From Bradyrhizobium amphicarpaeae (lineage in GTDB: Bacteria; Pseudomonadota; Alphaproteobacteria; Rhizobiales; Xanthobacteraceae): 64,000 nt of DNA. Of this stretch, positions 46,528-54,391 are shown piece by piece; positions within the stretch are counted from its first letter, which is position 1, and the number at the start of each line of letters is the position of its first letter. The notes under the pieces are model-generated. The model did not search any database. It was given only the letters and a program-made list of their open reading frames with translations, and had not been told where the DNA came from. The position numbers and the translations under genes are program-made. Location of the stretch: positions 5,486,001-5,550,000 of the forward strand of contig NZ_CP029426.2 of the NCBI RefSeq assembly GCF_002266435.3. The letters are read 5' to 3'.

Positions 46528-49194
46528 ATGCCTGACGCGATGGTTGCCACACGTGCCTCCGACGAGCGCGGAACCCCTCAACAGGTCGATGTCGCCGTGG
46601 TCGGCGCCGGATTTGCCGGCCTCTATCTCCTGCATCGCCTGCGCAAGGCCGGCCTCTCGGCCGTCGCCCTCGAAGAGGCCGGCGACGTCGGCGGCACCTG
46701 GTACTGGAACCGCTATCCCGGCGCGCGCTGCGACATCCAGACCATCGACTACAGCTACACCTTCGATCCGGAACTGGAGACCGCCTGGACCTGGTCGGAG
46801 AAATACGCCGCCCAGCCCGAGATCCTGCGCTATCTCGGCTTCGTCGCCGACCGCTACGATCTCAGGCGCGATATCCGCTTCAAGACCAAGGTCACCGAGG
46901 CCAGATGGGACGAGAAGGCCGAACGCTGGCTCATCACCACAAGCGATGGTGCGCCGGTTTCCTGCCGCCATTACATCATGGCCACCGGATGCCTCTCGGC
47001 GCCGAAGCCGCCGGAGATCGACGGCGTCAAGGATTTCAAGGGCGAGGTCTATTTCACAGGTCGCTGGCCGCATGAGGGCGTCAATCTCGCGGGCAAGCGC
47101 GTTGCCGTGATCGGCACCGGCTCGTCGGCGATCCAGTCGATCCCGCTGATCGCCGAGCAGGCCGCGCATCTGACCGTGTTCCAGCGCACGCCGAACTTCG
47201 CGCTGCCGGCGCATAACGGCCCGGCACCGTCCGACCGGGTGAGCCTGTTGCAAGCCGACCGCGCCGCCTATCGCGAGCAGGCGCGCCAGTCGATGGCCGG
47301 TGTGCCCTATCCGCAGCAGACGGTGGTGAGCTGGCAGCTCAGCGATGCCGAGCGTCGTGAACGGTTCGAACGGGCCTGGGCCGCCGGCGACCTCGTCCAC
47401 ATCCTCACCCAGCTCTGGGCCGACCAGGCCGTCGACGTCGACGGCAACAAGATCGTCCAGGACCTGATCCGTGAAAAGATCCGCGCGGCGGTCAAGGATC
47501 CCCAAACGGCCGCGGCGCTGATGCCGGACGACCATCCCTTCGGCGCCAAACGCCCCTGCCTCGACACCAATTACTACGCGACCTACAACCGGCCGAACGT
47601 CACGCTGGTCAATCTGCGCCAGGAGCCGATCAAGGCGATCACGGGGAGCGGCATCTCCACGAGCGGCCGCAGCTTCGACGTCGACGTCATCGTGTTCGCA
47701 ACCGGCTTCGACGCCATGACCGGCGCGATCCGCGCCGTGCATCCGATCACCGGGCGCGGCGGCAAGTCGCTGACCGACGTCTGGGCGCAGGGACCGCAAA
47801 GTTATCTCGGGCTGACGGTCGAGGGCTTCCCGAACTTCTTCATGATCACCGGGCCGGGCAGCCCATCGGTGCTGTCGAACATGGCGGTGTCGATCGAGCA
47901 GCATGTCGACTGGGTCGTGGATCGCCTCGCGGCATTGCGCGATGCCGGCTTCACCACGATCGAGCCGACCGAGACGGCGCAGGCCGGCTGGAACAGGCAC
48001 ATGGCCGACTGCTCGATGGTGACGCTGCATCGGCTCGCCAACACCTGGTACACGGGCGCCAACGTCCCCGGCAAGGTGCAGGGACTGATGCCCTATACGG
48101 GCGGCGTCGGCCCCTATCGCAGCATCTGCGACGAGGTGGTCAGCCGCGGCATGCTCGGCTTCAAGCTCACCGGCCCCGGTGGCGCCACTCAATGCAACGA
48201 CGGCGAGGTGGTGCGGCTGCAGCCCGACGTGCGGCTGGTGCTCAACCTGCTCACATCGCTGAACCTGCCGCCGATCGAGTCGATGGGCGCGATCGGTGCG
48301 CGCGCCTTCGTGAACGAGTTCAACAAGGGCCGACCCGCCGGGCGGCCGATCGGCGACATCGTCGACGGCACCCTGCCCGTCGCCGACGGCGCGCTGCCGT
48401 ACCGCGTCTACAAGCCGGCATCGCCCGGACCGCATCCGGTCGTGGTCTATTTCCACGGCGGCGGCTGGGTGCTCGGCGACGAGCAGTCGGACGAGCCGTT
48501 CTGCCGCGACATGGTGCGGCGGACCGGCATGACGTTCGTCAGCGTCGGCTATCGCCACGCCCCGGAGCACCGCTTCCCGACCGCGGCCGAAGACGGCTAT
48601 GCGGCCACGCGCTGGATCGCCGAGCACGCCACTGAGCTCGGCGGCAGGCCGGGCCCGGTGCTGGTTGCCGGCTGGAGCGCCGGTGGCAACGTCGCTGCCG
48701 TCACCTGCCAGCTCGCGCGCGACCGCGGCGGTCCGGAGATCGCCGGCCAGCTGCTGATCTGTCCGGTTACCGACTGCAGCTTCGATCGCCCCTCCTACAA
48801 CGACAACGCAGCGGGCTACTTCCTGACGCGCGGGCTGATGTACTGGTTCTGGGATCTTTACTGCTCGCCGGCGGACCGCACCGATCCGCGCGTCTCGCCG
48901 CTGCGCGGCAAGGTCGACAGATTGCCGCCGGCCTTCGTGACGACCTGCGAGTTCGATCCGCTGCGCGACGAAGGCATCGCCTATGCCGAGGCGATGTCGG
49001 CCGCGGGCGTCCCGGTCGAGCAGTTGAAGGCGCACGGCCATTTCCACTCGTCCTTCACCATGGTCGACGTGGTGATCACCGGCGTGTCGGGCCGGGTGCA
49101 GATGGCGGAAGCCTTGCGGCGCTTCGCCGGGCTGCCGGTGGTCAGGCGCGACGAGCCTGGGCCTGGATTCAAAATCGCGGCGGCGGCGAGCTGA
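46528..49194 (+). CDS. Baeyer-Villiger-type flavin monooxygenase fused to HSL-family esterase
   Basis: 888-residue two-domain enzyme. Residues about 18-545 are a class B flavoprotein monooxygenase: FAD motif DVAVVGAGFAGLYLLHRLRK, GGTWYWNRYPGARCDIQTID, and the NADPH motif VAVIGTGSSAIQSIP. The Baeyer-Villiger fingerprint F-x-G-x-x-x-H-x-x-x-W-P appears at residues 170-181 as FKGEVYFTGRWP, with Phe in place of His. Residues about 610-880 are a hormone-sensitive-lipase-type hydrolase: HGGGW at 643-647, GWSAGG with nucleophile Ser717, Asp810 in EFDPLRDEG and His838 in HGHFH. The natural reading is ketone to ester, then hydrolysis to alcohol and acid in one chain. It is monocistronic, with hairpins downstream. 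Confidence 0.9.
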   Translation: MPDAMVATRASDERGTPQQVDVAVVGAGFAGLYLLHRLRKAGLSAVALEEAGDVGGTWYWNRYPGARCDIQTIDYSYTFDPELETAWTWSEKYAAQPEILRYLGFVADRYDLRRDIRFKTKVTEARWDEKAERWLITTSDGAPVSCRHYIMATGCLSAPKPPEIDGVKDFKGEVYFTGRWPHEGVNLAGKRVAVIGTGSSAIQSIPLIAEQAAHLTVFQRTPNFALPAHNGPAPSDRVSLLQADRAAYREQARQSMAGVPYPQQTVVSWQLSDAERRERFERAWAAGDLVHILTQLWADQAVDVDGNKIVQDLIREKIRAAVKDPQTAAALMPDDHPFGAKRPCLDTNYYATYNRPNVTLVNLRQEPIKAITGSGISTSGRSFDVDVIVFATGFDAMTGAIRAVHPITGRGGKSLTDVWAQGPQSYLGLTVEGFPNFFMITGPGSPSVLSNMAVSIEQHVDWVVDRLAALRDAGFTTIEPTETAQAGWNRHMADCSMVTLHRLANTWYTGANVPGKVQGLMPYTGGVGPYRSICDEVVSRGMLGFKLTGPGGATQCNDGEVVRLQPDVRLVLNLLTSLNLPPIESMGAIGARAFVNEFNKGRPAGRPIGDIVDGTLPVADGALPYRVYKPASPGPHPVVVYFHGGGWVLGDEQSDEPFCRDMVRRTGMTFVSVGYRHAPEHRFPTAAEDGYAATRWIAEHATELGGRPGPVLVAGWSAGGNVAAVTCQLARDRGGPEIAGQLLICPVTDCSFDRPSYNDNAAGYFLTRGLMYWFWDLYCSPADRTDPRVSPLRGKVDRLPPAFVTTCEFDPLRDEGIAYAEAMSAAGVPVEQLKAHGHFHSSFTMVDVVITGVSGRVQMAEALRRFAGLPVVRRDEPGPGFKIAAAAS

Positions 49195-49204
49195 TTGCGA
49201 CAGG

Positions 49205-49230
49205 GCAGCCGGGAACCTTTTCCCGGCTGC
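49205..49230 (+). terminator. Hairpin just after the monooxygenase-esterase gene
   Basis: An 11-bp perfect stem (GCAGCCGGGAA with TTCCCGGCTGC) and a 4-nt loop, 10 bp past the stop. No T tract follows, but a T-rich hairpin lies about 45 bp further on. Confidence 0.7.
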
Positions 49231-49273
49231 CGCGTTCTGAGGTTAGGCATTGAGATGCAGCGACAGGTGTCAG

Positions 49274-49312
49274 GCCCCGGCGCGCGAGATCGGCGTCCTG
49301 GGGCTTTTTTTT
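49274..49312 (+). terminator. Second, T-tailed terminator
   Basis: GCCCC and GGGGC arms enclose a GC-rich loop and are followed by eight consecutive T (49305-49312), just before the next gene. The stem is short, but the T tract is the clearest on this strand in the region. Confidence 0.6.
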
Positions 49313-49327
49313 GCGTGAGGCAGTGCG

Positions 49328-49600
49328 ATGGGGGACGTGGTTGCGGAGTCAAAAGTCGACTTCGGTGCGTTTGCAGTTCTGAACAAATGGCCGTCCCTGG
49401 CCAATCAGCGTCAGCCGGACCGGGAGCCTTACCAGGTCATCGAAGGCACCCTCGACCAGTGCATCTCCGCGTTCATGGAAAAGCCGGCGGCGACCCGGCA
49501 TCTCTATGAGATCCGGACAGCGGCGCAGCCGCCGCTCGTGACCGGCATCCTCTCCCCCGAACAAGTCATCGAGCTCTCGCGCTGGAGAGAATTTCTCTGA
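49328..49600 (+). CDS. 90-residue hypothetical protein
   Basis: Reads MGDVVAESKVDFGAFAVLNK, then WPSLANQRQPDREPYQVIEG, TLDQCISAFMEKPAATRHLY and a C-terminus EQVIELSRWREFL. It is soluble, with no signal or membrane span. The gene lies directly downstream of a T-tailed terminator, so it has its own promoter. I recognise it only as a rhizobial conserved-hypothetical type. Confidence 0.7.
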   Translation: MGDVVAESKVDFGAFAVLNKWPSLANQRQPDREPYQVIEGTLDQCISAFMEKPAATRHLYEIRTAAQPPLVTGILSPEQVIELSRWREFL

Positions 49601-49675
49601 CGGCGCTTCCCTGCAGACGCGCTGGAACCTTCAGCCGGCTTTTCCCGTTGTTGCAGATCGGAAGCCAAGGCGTGA

Positions 49676-49990
49676 GTGCCTCACATGCTCGAAGCTGGCG
49701 TGCCACCCCCGGTCGTGCCCTATGGCGCAGACAAGACCCTGTTCGTGGTCATCGATCGCCTCAACCAGGCGACGGAGATTCGCATCGAACGAAGCGATCT
49801 CGAAGCCACCATCGGCGAACTCGTCGCTGGCTGCTTCAACGACCCCATCAAGGTGATCTCGTTCAACACGCTCGAACATTGGATGAAGGACATCTCGACC
49901 GATGTCGCCGGCGAAATCAAGGCGCGCTGCGATATCGACGGCGTGACGCTGCCGGACTATCTCAGCGACTTCGTCGAGATCCATAGCTGA
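49676..49990 (+). CDS. 104-residue hypothetical protein
   Basis: Starts with GTG 49676 (AAGG 5 bp upstream) or ATG 49685. The sequence runs VVPYGADKTLFVVIDRLNQA and IERSDLEATIGELVAGCFND, then PIKVISFNTLEHWMKDISTD and a C-terminus TLPDYLSDFVEIHS. It is soluble, mixed alpha/beta, with no recognised catalytic motif. A clear terminator follows 33 bp after its stop. Confidence 0.72.
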   Translation: MPHMLEAGVPPPVVPYGADKTLFVVIDRLNQATEIRIERSDLEATIGELVAGCFNDPIKVISFNTLEHWMKDISTDVAGEIKARCDIDGVTLPDYLSDFVEIHS

Positions 49991-50023
49991 CATGCATTGC
50001 GCCATTTTGCGAAGATAAAAAAA

Positions 50024-50046
50024 GCGCCGCATCCGCGGCGCTTTCT
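50024..50046. terminator. Bidirectional terminator
   Basis: A 7-bp stem GCGCCGC-ATCC-GCGGCGC with TTTCTT on the plus side and an A run (T run on the minus strand) on the other. It can serve both the plus-strand hypothetical gene and the convergent 28-residue gene. Confidence 0.85.
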
Positions 50047-50061
50047 TGTGATCTGGTCAGC

Positions 50062-50148
50062 TCAGTGGTGCCAGAACAATGCCAGCAGCAGAACGATCGG
50101 CAGCGGCACGCCAAGCAGCCAAAGCAAGGCACCTCGTCCAAAGCCCAT
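50062..50148 (-). CDS. 28-residue small membrane protein
   Basis: The minus-strand frame MGFGRGALLWLLGVPLPIVL followed by LLALFWHH is a single hydrophobic helix with a short basic N-terminus and a His-His end. A GGAGGAGGA Shine-Dalgarno lies 4 bp before the ATG, and a bidirectional terminator follows the stop. These signals make a real transcription unit likely even though the protein is tiny. The function is unknown. Confidence 0.65.
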   Translation of the reverse strand: MGFGRGALLWLLGVPLPIVLLLALFWHH

Positions 50149-50247
50149 GAATTCCTCCTCCTCATGCAATGTCAACATGACGCAGGAGAGGCGAAGAAGT
50201 TCCGCGCTTCGCGGCGGGGGCGAATGCGTTCAATGCATGGTTTGCAG

Positions 50248-50400
50248 TCAGGCGCGCCGTTTGCCGGCGATCATCTCGATCTCGCGCCGACGCTCGCCCG
50301 CGAAGCTCAGCAGCCTTTCGATCGTCAGCGCATCCGTGATCCGTTTGGCGAGCCGCTCGGCGCGCGCAGCCTGATCTTCGAGATACTGGATCGTGTTCAA
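50248..50400 (-). CDS. 50-residue hypothetical protein with TTG start
   Basis: Read from TTG 50400 (GGGGGGAGG seven bases upstream): M(L)NTIQYLEDQAARAERLAKR, then ITDALTIERLLSFAGERRRE and IEMIAGKRRA. It is an amphipathic all-helical, highly charged protein. The pattern of a short helical pair is common among rhizobial small proteins of unknown function. The longer in-frame extension upstream has low-complexity composition and is rejected. Confidence 0.6.
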   Translation of the reverse strand: MNTIQYLEDQAARAERLAKRITDALTIERLLSFAGERRREIEMIAGKRRA

Positions 50401-50512
50401 GCGCCGCCTCCCCCCAGAAGACCCCAAACCCGGAGCCCGACTTGTCGGACACCCATGGTGCGACAGAGCGGCTAACAGCCGGTTAAGTGCGGCGGGTCGA
50501 GCGGCGCGTGCT

Positions 50513-51028
50513 TCACTGCACGACGTCGAGCCGGACATTGGTGATGCCCCTGTCGACCATGCCGAGCGCCTCGGCTGCGGACGGCGAGATGTCGACGACG
50601 CGGCCGCGAACATAGGGACCGCGGTCGTTGACCCTGACGGTGACGAAGCGGCCGGAGGATACGTCGGTGACCCGCAGCTTCGTGCCGAACGGCAGGCTCG
50701 GATGCGCCGCGGTCAATTCGTTCCGGTCGAACTTCTCGCCGCTCGCAGTCTCCGTATCCGAATAGAAGCTGGCGACCCCGTGCGAGGCTTGCTTTGCATC
50801 GCCATCGGGAATGCGCACCCGGCTGACCGGCCGCGGGTGCAGCGCCGCCACTTTGTGCGGCCGCTCGACCGCGGCCTGCCGATTGCTGGTCGCGAGATCG
50901 GCCTTCTGGCGGCCGACCGGCGATTGCGCGCAGGCGGCGAGCGAGGCGGCCCCGACGATGGCCAGCAGCAACCGGGATGTGGCTGCGGGGGAAATCCGGG
51001 CAGTTTCGGCACGTGCAATGCAAGACAT
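50513..51028 (-). CDS. RlpA-like septal ring lipoprotein
   Basis: 171 residues with a lipoprotein signal (LLLAIVGAASLAAC, lipobox L-A-A-C near residue 33). A linker is followed by the double-psi beta-barrel core: HGVASFYSDTETASGEKFDR, LPFGTKLRVTDVSSGRFVTV and RVNDRGPYVRGRVVDISPSA. RlpA family members cleave or bind denuded peptidoglycan; no SPOR domain is present. GGAGGG lies 5-6 bp before ATG 51028. It is related in domain to the protein encoded at 38697-39008 but carries a lipid anchor. Confidence 0.87.
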   Translation of the reverse strand: MSCIARAETARISPAATSRLLLAIVGAASLAACAQSPVGRQKADLATSNRQAAVERPHKVAALHPRPVSRVRIPDGDAKQASHGVASFYSDTETASGEKFDRNELTAAHPSLPFGTKLRVTDVSSGRFVTVRVNDRGPYVRGRVVDISPSAAEALGMVDRGITNVRLDVVQ

Positions 51029-51182
51029 GATGCGCCCTCCGAACGATGCGGAGTTTCGGTGGGCAATGAGGGCCAAACCTTGTCGGAACAAAAGCGGCCC
51101 CGGGGCCGCCGCCGTTTCGGAGCCGGCTGTGACGATTCCATCACAGTGATGCGTCCTGAATCGGGACACTCCAGCGGAGAAA

Positions 51183-51350
51183 TCAGCTCGATACGACGCG
51201 CCAGATGACGGAGCGCTTGTCCGGCGGGTTCTCGTCCGGCTCCGCATCGCCCTTCAGGAGCCGCTCGAGTTCGCGCCGATAGAGCCTCCGCCAACCGGTT
51301 TTCAGGCCTGCGAGAAAGTCGAGCTCCAATTGTGTCAGCGTGCACATCAT
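51183..51350 (-). CDS. 55-residue hypothetical protein
   Basis: The minus-strand frame reads MMCTLTQLELDFLAGLKTGW, then RRLYRRELERLLKGDAEPDE and NPPDKRSVIWRVVSS. An amphipathic N-terminal helix and a charged C-terminus look protein-like, and codon use fits. It is 27 bp downstream of the DUF1501 stop on the same strand. The ribosome site is weak, so it is offered with moderate confidence. Confidence 0.5.
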   Translation of the reverse strand: MMCTLTQLELDFLAGLKTGWRRLYRRELERLLKGDAEPDENPPDKRSVIWRVVSS

Positions 51351-51377
51351 GAACCCGATCTGGTTGCGAGGGCGTCG

Positions 51378-52628
51378 TCAGCCGACAAGGCCCCCCATTG
51401 GCCTGACGTCCGCGCTACCGGGGAAGACCAGCTCAGCCAGCACCTTTTCCTCGACGCGCAAATGATCCCTGAGCAGGCCCTTGAGCACGGCGCGCAGATC
51501 GGTGGTCGGCTTGAGGTCGCGATCCTCGAATAGCTGCGCCGGCTTCAGCCCCGGCCAGTCTGCGATCACGCGGCCGCCGGCGAGCCCGCCGCCGATCAGG
51601 AAGGCGACCGTGCCGGTGCCGTGATCGGTGCCTTGCGTGCCGTTGATGCGCGCGGTGCGCCCGAACTCGGTGACGACGGCAACCACGGTCTCGCCCCACG
51701 CCTCGCCCATGTTGCTCTCGATCGCGGCGAAGGCGCCGTCGAGCGCGCCGAGCAGATTGTAGAGCTGGCCCGACGCGGCCCCTTCGGCGATGTGCGTGTC
51801 CCAGCCGACGAAGCCCATCGCTCCTACGCGCGGACCGTCGGGCTTTGCGAGATAGCGCGCGGCGGTGCCGGCGGCCTCCGTGAAGTAGGCGCGCACGCGT
51901 GCGATCCCCGGCGGTGCCAATGTCGGATCGTCGGACATCGCTTCGCCGCTGCCCGGTGCCCCCATGAGCGACGCCAGCTTCATGCGCGCCTGGAGCACGG
52001 TCGCGAGCTTCGGGTCGGTGTGCTGGTAGAGATCGAGCAGACGGCTCTGCGTGTCCTCGCTCGCCGGCAACAGCCTCTGCGGCACCCATGTCATCACGGG
52101 CGCGGAGCCGCGCACCACCAGCGGTGTCACCGAGCCGATCCCCAGCGCGCGGCTGCCGCGCGGATCGACGCGGCCGCCGCCTTCCATCGCGAGCAGCGCG
52201 CGGTTGAGCCAGCCCGAGGCGGTCGCGCCGGGCCTGGTGAAGCCGCTCTCCAGCACGTCCTGGCCGTCGAAATGCGAGCGCTCGCGATAGGGTGTCGCAA
52301 CTGCGTGGACGATCGCCGCCTTGCCGCCCTTGTAGAGCCGGTGCAAATTCGGCATCGCCGGATTGAGCGCGAAGAAGGCATCGAGCGGCAGTGCCGGCGG
52401 CTTGCCGTCCAGCACCAGCGCGCGATCGCCACGCAAGGAGATCCAGTCGGGATCGCCGACCGGAGCGACGGCACCGAGGCCGTCGAGCGCGCCGCGCAGC
52501 ACGATGACGAGCAGGCGCGGATCGCGTCCCTCGGCGCGCGCGATCCGGGGCATCTGGCTCCACGCGAACAGTGCGCCGGAGCCGGCCAGAAGCTCGCGCC
52601 GCGTGGGCAAATGATGGACGACGCCCAT
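51378..52628 (-). CDS. DUF1501 protein with twin-arginine-like signal
   Basis: 416-residue exported protein of the DUF1501 family (alkaline-phosphatase-like fold relatives, function unknown). The N-terminus HLPTRRELLAGSGALFAWSQ is Tat-like. Conserved blocks: LLVIVLRGALDGLGAVAPVG, SHFDGQDVLESGFTRPG, MGFVGWDTHIAEGAASGQLY and VAVVTEFGRTARINGTQGTD followed by HGTGTVAFLIGG. AGGAGG lies 5 bp before ATG 52628. It follows the DUF1800 gene with its start next to that stop, forming a DUF1800-DUF1501 pair as in many other bacteria. Confidence 0.88.
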   Translation of the reverse strand: MGVVHHLPTRRELLAGSGALFAWSQMPRIARAEGRDPRLLVIVLRGALDGLGAVAPVGDPDWISLRGDRALVLDGKPPALPLDAFFALNPAMPNLHRLYKGGKAAIVHAVATPYRERSHFDGQDVLESGFTRPGATASGWLNRALLAMEGGGRVDPRGSRALGIGSVTPLVVRGSAPVMTWVPQRLLPASEDTQSRLLDLYQHTDPKLATVLQARMKLASLMGAPGSGEAMSDDPTLAPPGIARVRAYFTEAAGTAARYLAKPDGPRVGAMGFVGWDTHIAEGAASGQLYNLLGALDGAFAAIESNMGEAWGETVVAVVTEFGRTARINGTQGTDHGTGTVAFLIGGGLAGGRVIADWPGLKPAQLFEDRDLKPTTDLRAVLKGLLRDHLRVEEKVLAELVFPGSADVRPMGGLVG

Positions 52629-52630
52629 GC

Positions 52631-54091
52631 TCACCTCCTCTGGAAATCCGCCGACATGAACAGCAGTGCCAGCGCCTGCTGCCGGCTCTCGGCGCGGCCG
52701 ACCGCCTGCTTCACCTCGGCGGCGATCTCAGATGCAAAGACGTCCTCGATGATGACTTGCGGATCGGCCATGCCGGAGATGCGCTCGGCGAAATTGTTGG
52801 CGACGTCGAGCCTGCGGCCGACGCCGTCGATCCAGCTCGCCTCGTCATCCGGATATCCCTTGGGCGCCGACGGGCGCCACAGCGGCTCGCCGAGCAGCTG
52901 CTGGCCACCGGTGTAGAGGACGGGATCGACCTGCGTGATGCCGGTCGCGCGCACCATGCCGACGACCCATTCGCTCGGACGTTTGAGCTTTGCCGGCGGC
53001 GCGCGCCAGGCGTCGTCGGACGACACCATCGCGATCGCGACCTGCTTGAGATCACCATCGGTGTCACGGAAGGTCGTCGTCATCTGTTCGACCAGAGCCG
53101 GTGACGGCTCGTCGGCCACGAAGTGCCGGGCGAGCTTGGTCGCGACATGGGTCGCAGCGGCCGGATGCGCGGCGAGATCGCGCAGCACGGCGCGGCCCTG
53201 CTCGACATCCTCCTGCTCATAGCGCTTGCCGAGCACGTTCTGCCCGCCGGGCTCGTGCAGCCGCGGATTGAAGGTGAACTCGCCGCCATGCTGAGGATCG
53301 GCCCCCGGCGGCACCAGCGTCCAGCCGGTCATGACGTTGGCGAAGCTGATGACGTCGTCCTGGGTGTAACCGGTGCGCACGCCGAGCGTATGCAGCTCCA
53401 TGATCTCGCGCGCGATGTTCTCGTTGAGGCCGCGGTTGCGGTTGATGCCTGCGATCGAGTTCGCGCCCATCGATTCCAGATTGTCGAGATAGAACAGCAT
53501 GGCCGGATGGCCCTCGACGGCCTGCAGCAGGTCGACGAAGCGGCCGAGCGCGTTGGCACGAACCGCTTCGCGCTCATAGGCACCGGACATGCTCTGGATC
53601 TTGTTGGCCGAGATGCAGAAATGATTGGACCAGAACCACACCAGCCGCTCGGCAAAGCCGATCTCGGCCGCAAGCGCGGCTTCCGTGCGCAGTTTGGCTT
53701 CCTGCAAATAGATCGGACGGCCGGGATCAGGAACGGCGTCGGCCGCCTGTTTCGCCGCCATCTCGGCGGCATCCTTCTCCTGGGCGTAACCTTGCGGGGA
53801 TGCTGCGGCCTGGTCTCCCGTGCCGGCCGACGCCATCTGCGGCTTCTTGGCCCGCTGCTGCTGCGCCTGCTTGGCCCGCGCCGTTCGACGGGCATTGGCA
53901 TCCGCCACGGTGCGAAATGCCTTCGCGCTGGTGGGGAGGCTGGCTGCAGCATTCAGCATAAGCGGCCGGTCGAGTTCGGCAATCAGCGCGCCGCGCGGGT
54001 CGGAACCGATGGCGGCAATGGATCCCGGACGCGGCCCCATCCCGAAGCGATGCAGCGCCAGCACGGCTTCGGCCTTTGCGGAATTGCTCAT
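52631..54091 (-). CDS. DUF1800 protein
   Basis: 486 residues of the DUF1800 family. Begins MSNSAKAEAVLALHRFGMGP, with an Ala/Gln/Lys-rich spacer around residues 60-110. The family core follows: ERLVWFWSNHFCISANKIQS, GRFVDLLQAVEGHPAMLFYL, GLNENIAREIMELHTLGVRT and YTQDDVISFANVMTGW. No signal peptide is obvious. It is the first gene of an operon with DUF1501. A dyad resembling the blaI-promoter site lies 29-52 bp upstream of the start, implying control by the neighbouring BlaI-type repressor. The function of the pair is unknown. Confidence 0.87.
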   Translation of the reverse strand: MSNSAKAEAVLALHRFGMGPRPGSIAAIGSDPRGALIAELDRPLMLNAAASLPTSAKAFRTVADANARRTARAKQAQQQRAKKPQMASAGTGDQAAASPQGYAQEKDAAEMAAKQAADAVPDPGRPIYLQEAKLRTEAALAAEIGFAERLVWFWSNHFCISANKIQSMSGAYEREAVRANALGRFVDLLQAVEGHPAMLFYLDNLESMGANSIAGINRNRGLNENIAREIMELHTLGVRTGYTQDDVISFANVMTGWTLVPPGADPQHGGEFTFNPRLHEPGGQNVLGKRYEQEDVEQGRAVLRDLAAHPAAATHVATKLARHFVADEPSPALVEQMTTTFRDTDGDLKQVAIAMVSSDDAWRAPPAKLKRPSEWVVGMVRATGITQVDPVLYTGGQQLLGEPLWRPSAPKGYPDDEASWIDGVGRRLDVANNFAERISGMADPQVIIEDVFASEIAAEVKQAVGRAESRQQALALLFMSADFQRR

Positions 54092-54119
54092 GGCGAGTGC
54101 CCGGTACGAAGCTACGAAA

Positions 54120-54143
54120 TGTAATGCTACACACCGTAGCATT
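54120..54143. promoter_or_regulatory. Candidate BlaI-type operator of the DUF1800-DUF1501 operon
   Basis: Begins TGTAATGCTACA and contains the perfect 8-bp inverted repeat AATGCTAC-N5-GTAGCATT. It aligns with the 24-bp site at 57328-57351 in front of blaI at 18 of 24 positions. The TACA/TGTA-type core matches known BlaI/MecI operators. Confidence 0.65.
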
Positions 54144-54254
54144 CGGAATGCGCGCCGGCAAGCGGAGATTGCAAGACGTCCGTCAATCCCTCGGAAGCCG
54201 CCGCTGCGCCTACGGCAGAATACCCAAATTGAATTCGTTGCCGCGGCTCGTTCA

Positions 54255-54372
54255 CCTCTCCCGCTTGCGGGAGAGGTCGCGACGAAGGCGCGGGTGAGGG
54301 CTTTCTCCGTTTGGGAATAGTCCCATTGCGGAGACACCCTCTCCCCGACCCTCTCCCGCAAGCGGGAGAGGG
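54255..54372. repeat. Fold-back repeat, CTCTCCCGC family, copy 2 (reversed)
   Basis: Begins with CCTCTCCCGC-TT-GCGGGAGAGG and ends with CTCTCCCGCAAGCGGGAGAG. It is inverted relative to the copy at 44402. It fills most of the 300-bp gap between the M56 gene and the DUF1800 promoter. Confidence 0.85.
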
Positions 54373-54391
54373 AGTTAACCTCCGCGCGTCT

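Noticed and set aside
46360..49047. 895-residue frame opposite the monooxygenase-esterase gene
   Set aside because: It is a shadow of the fusion gene, with no start signal or motif.
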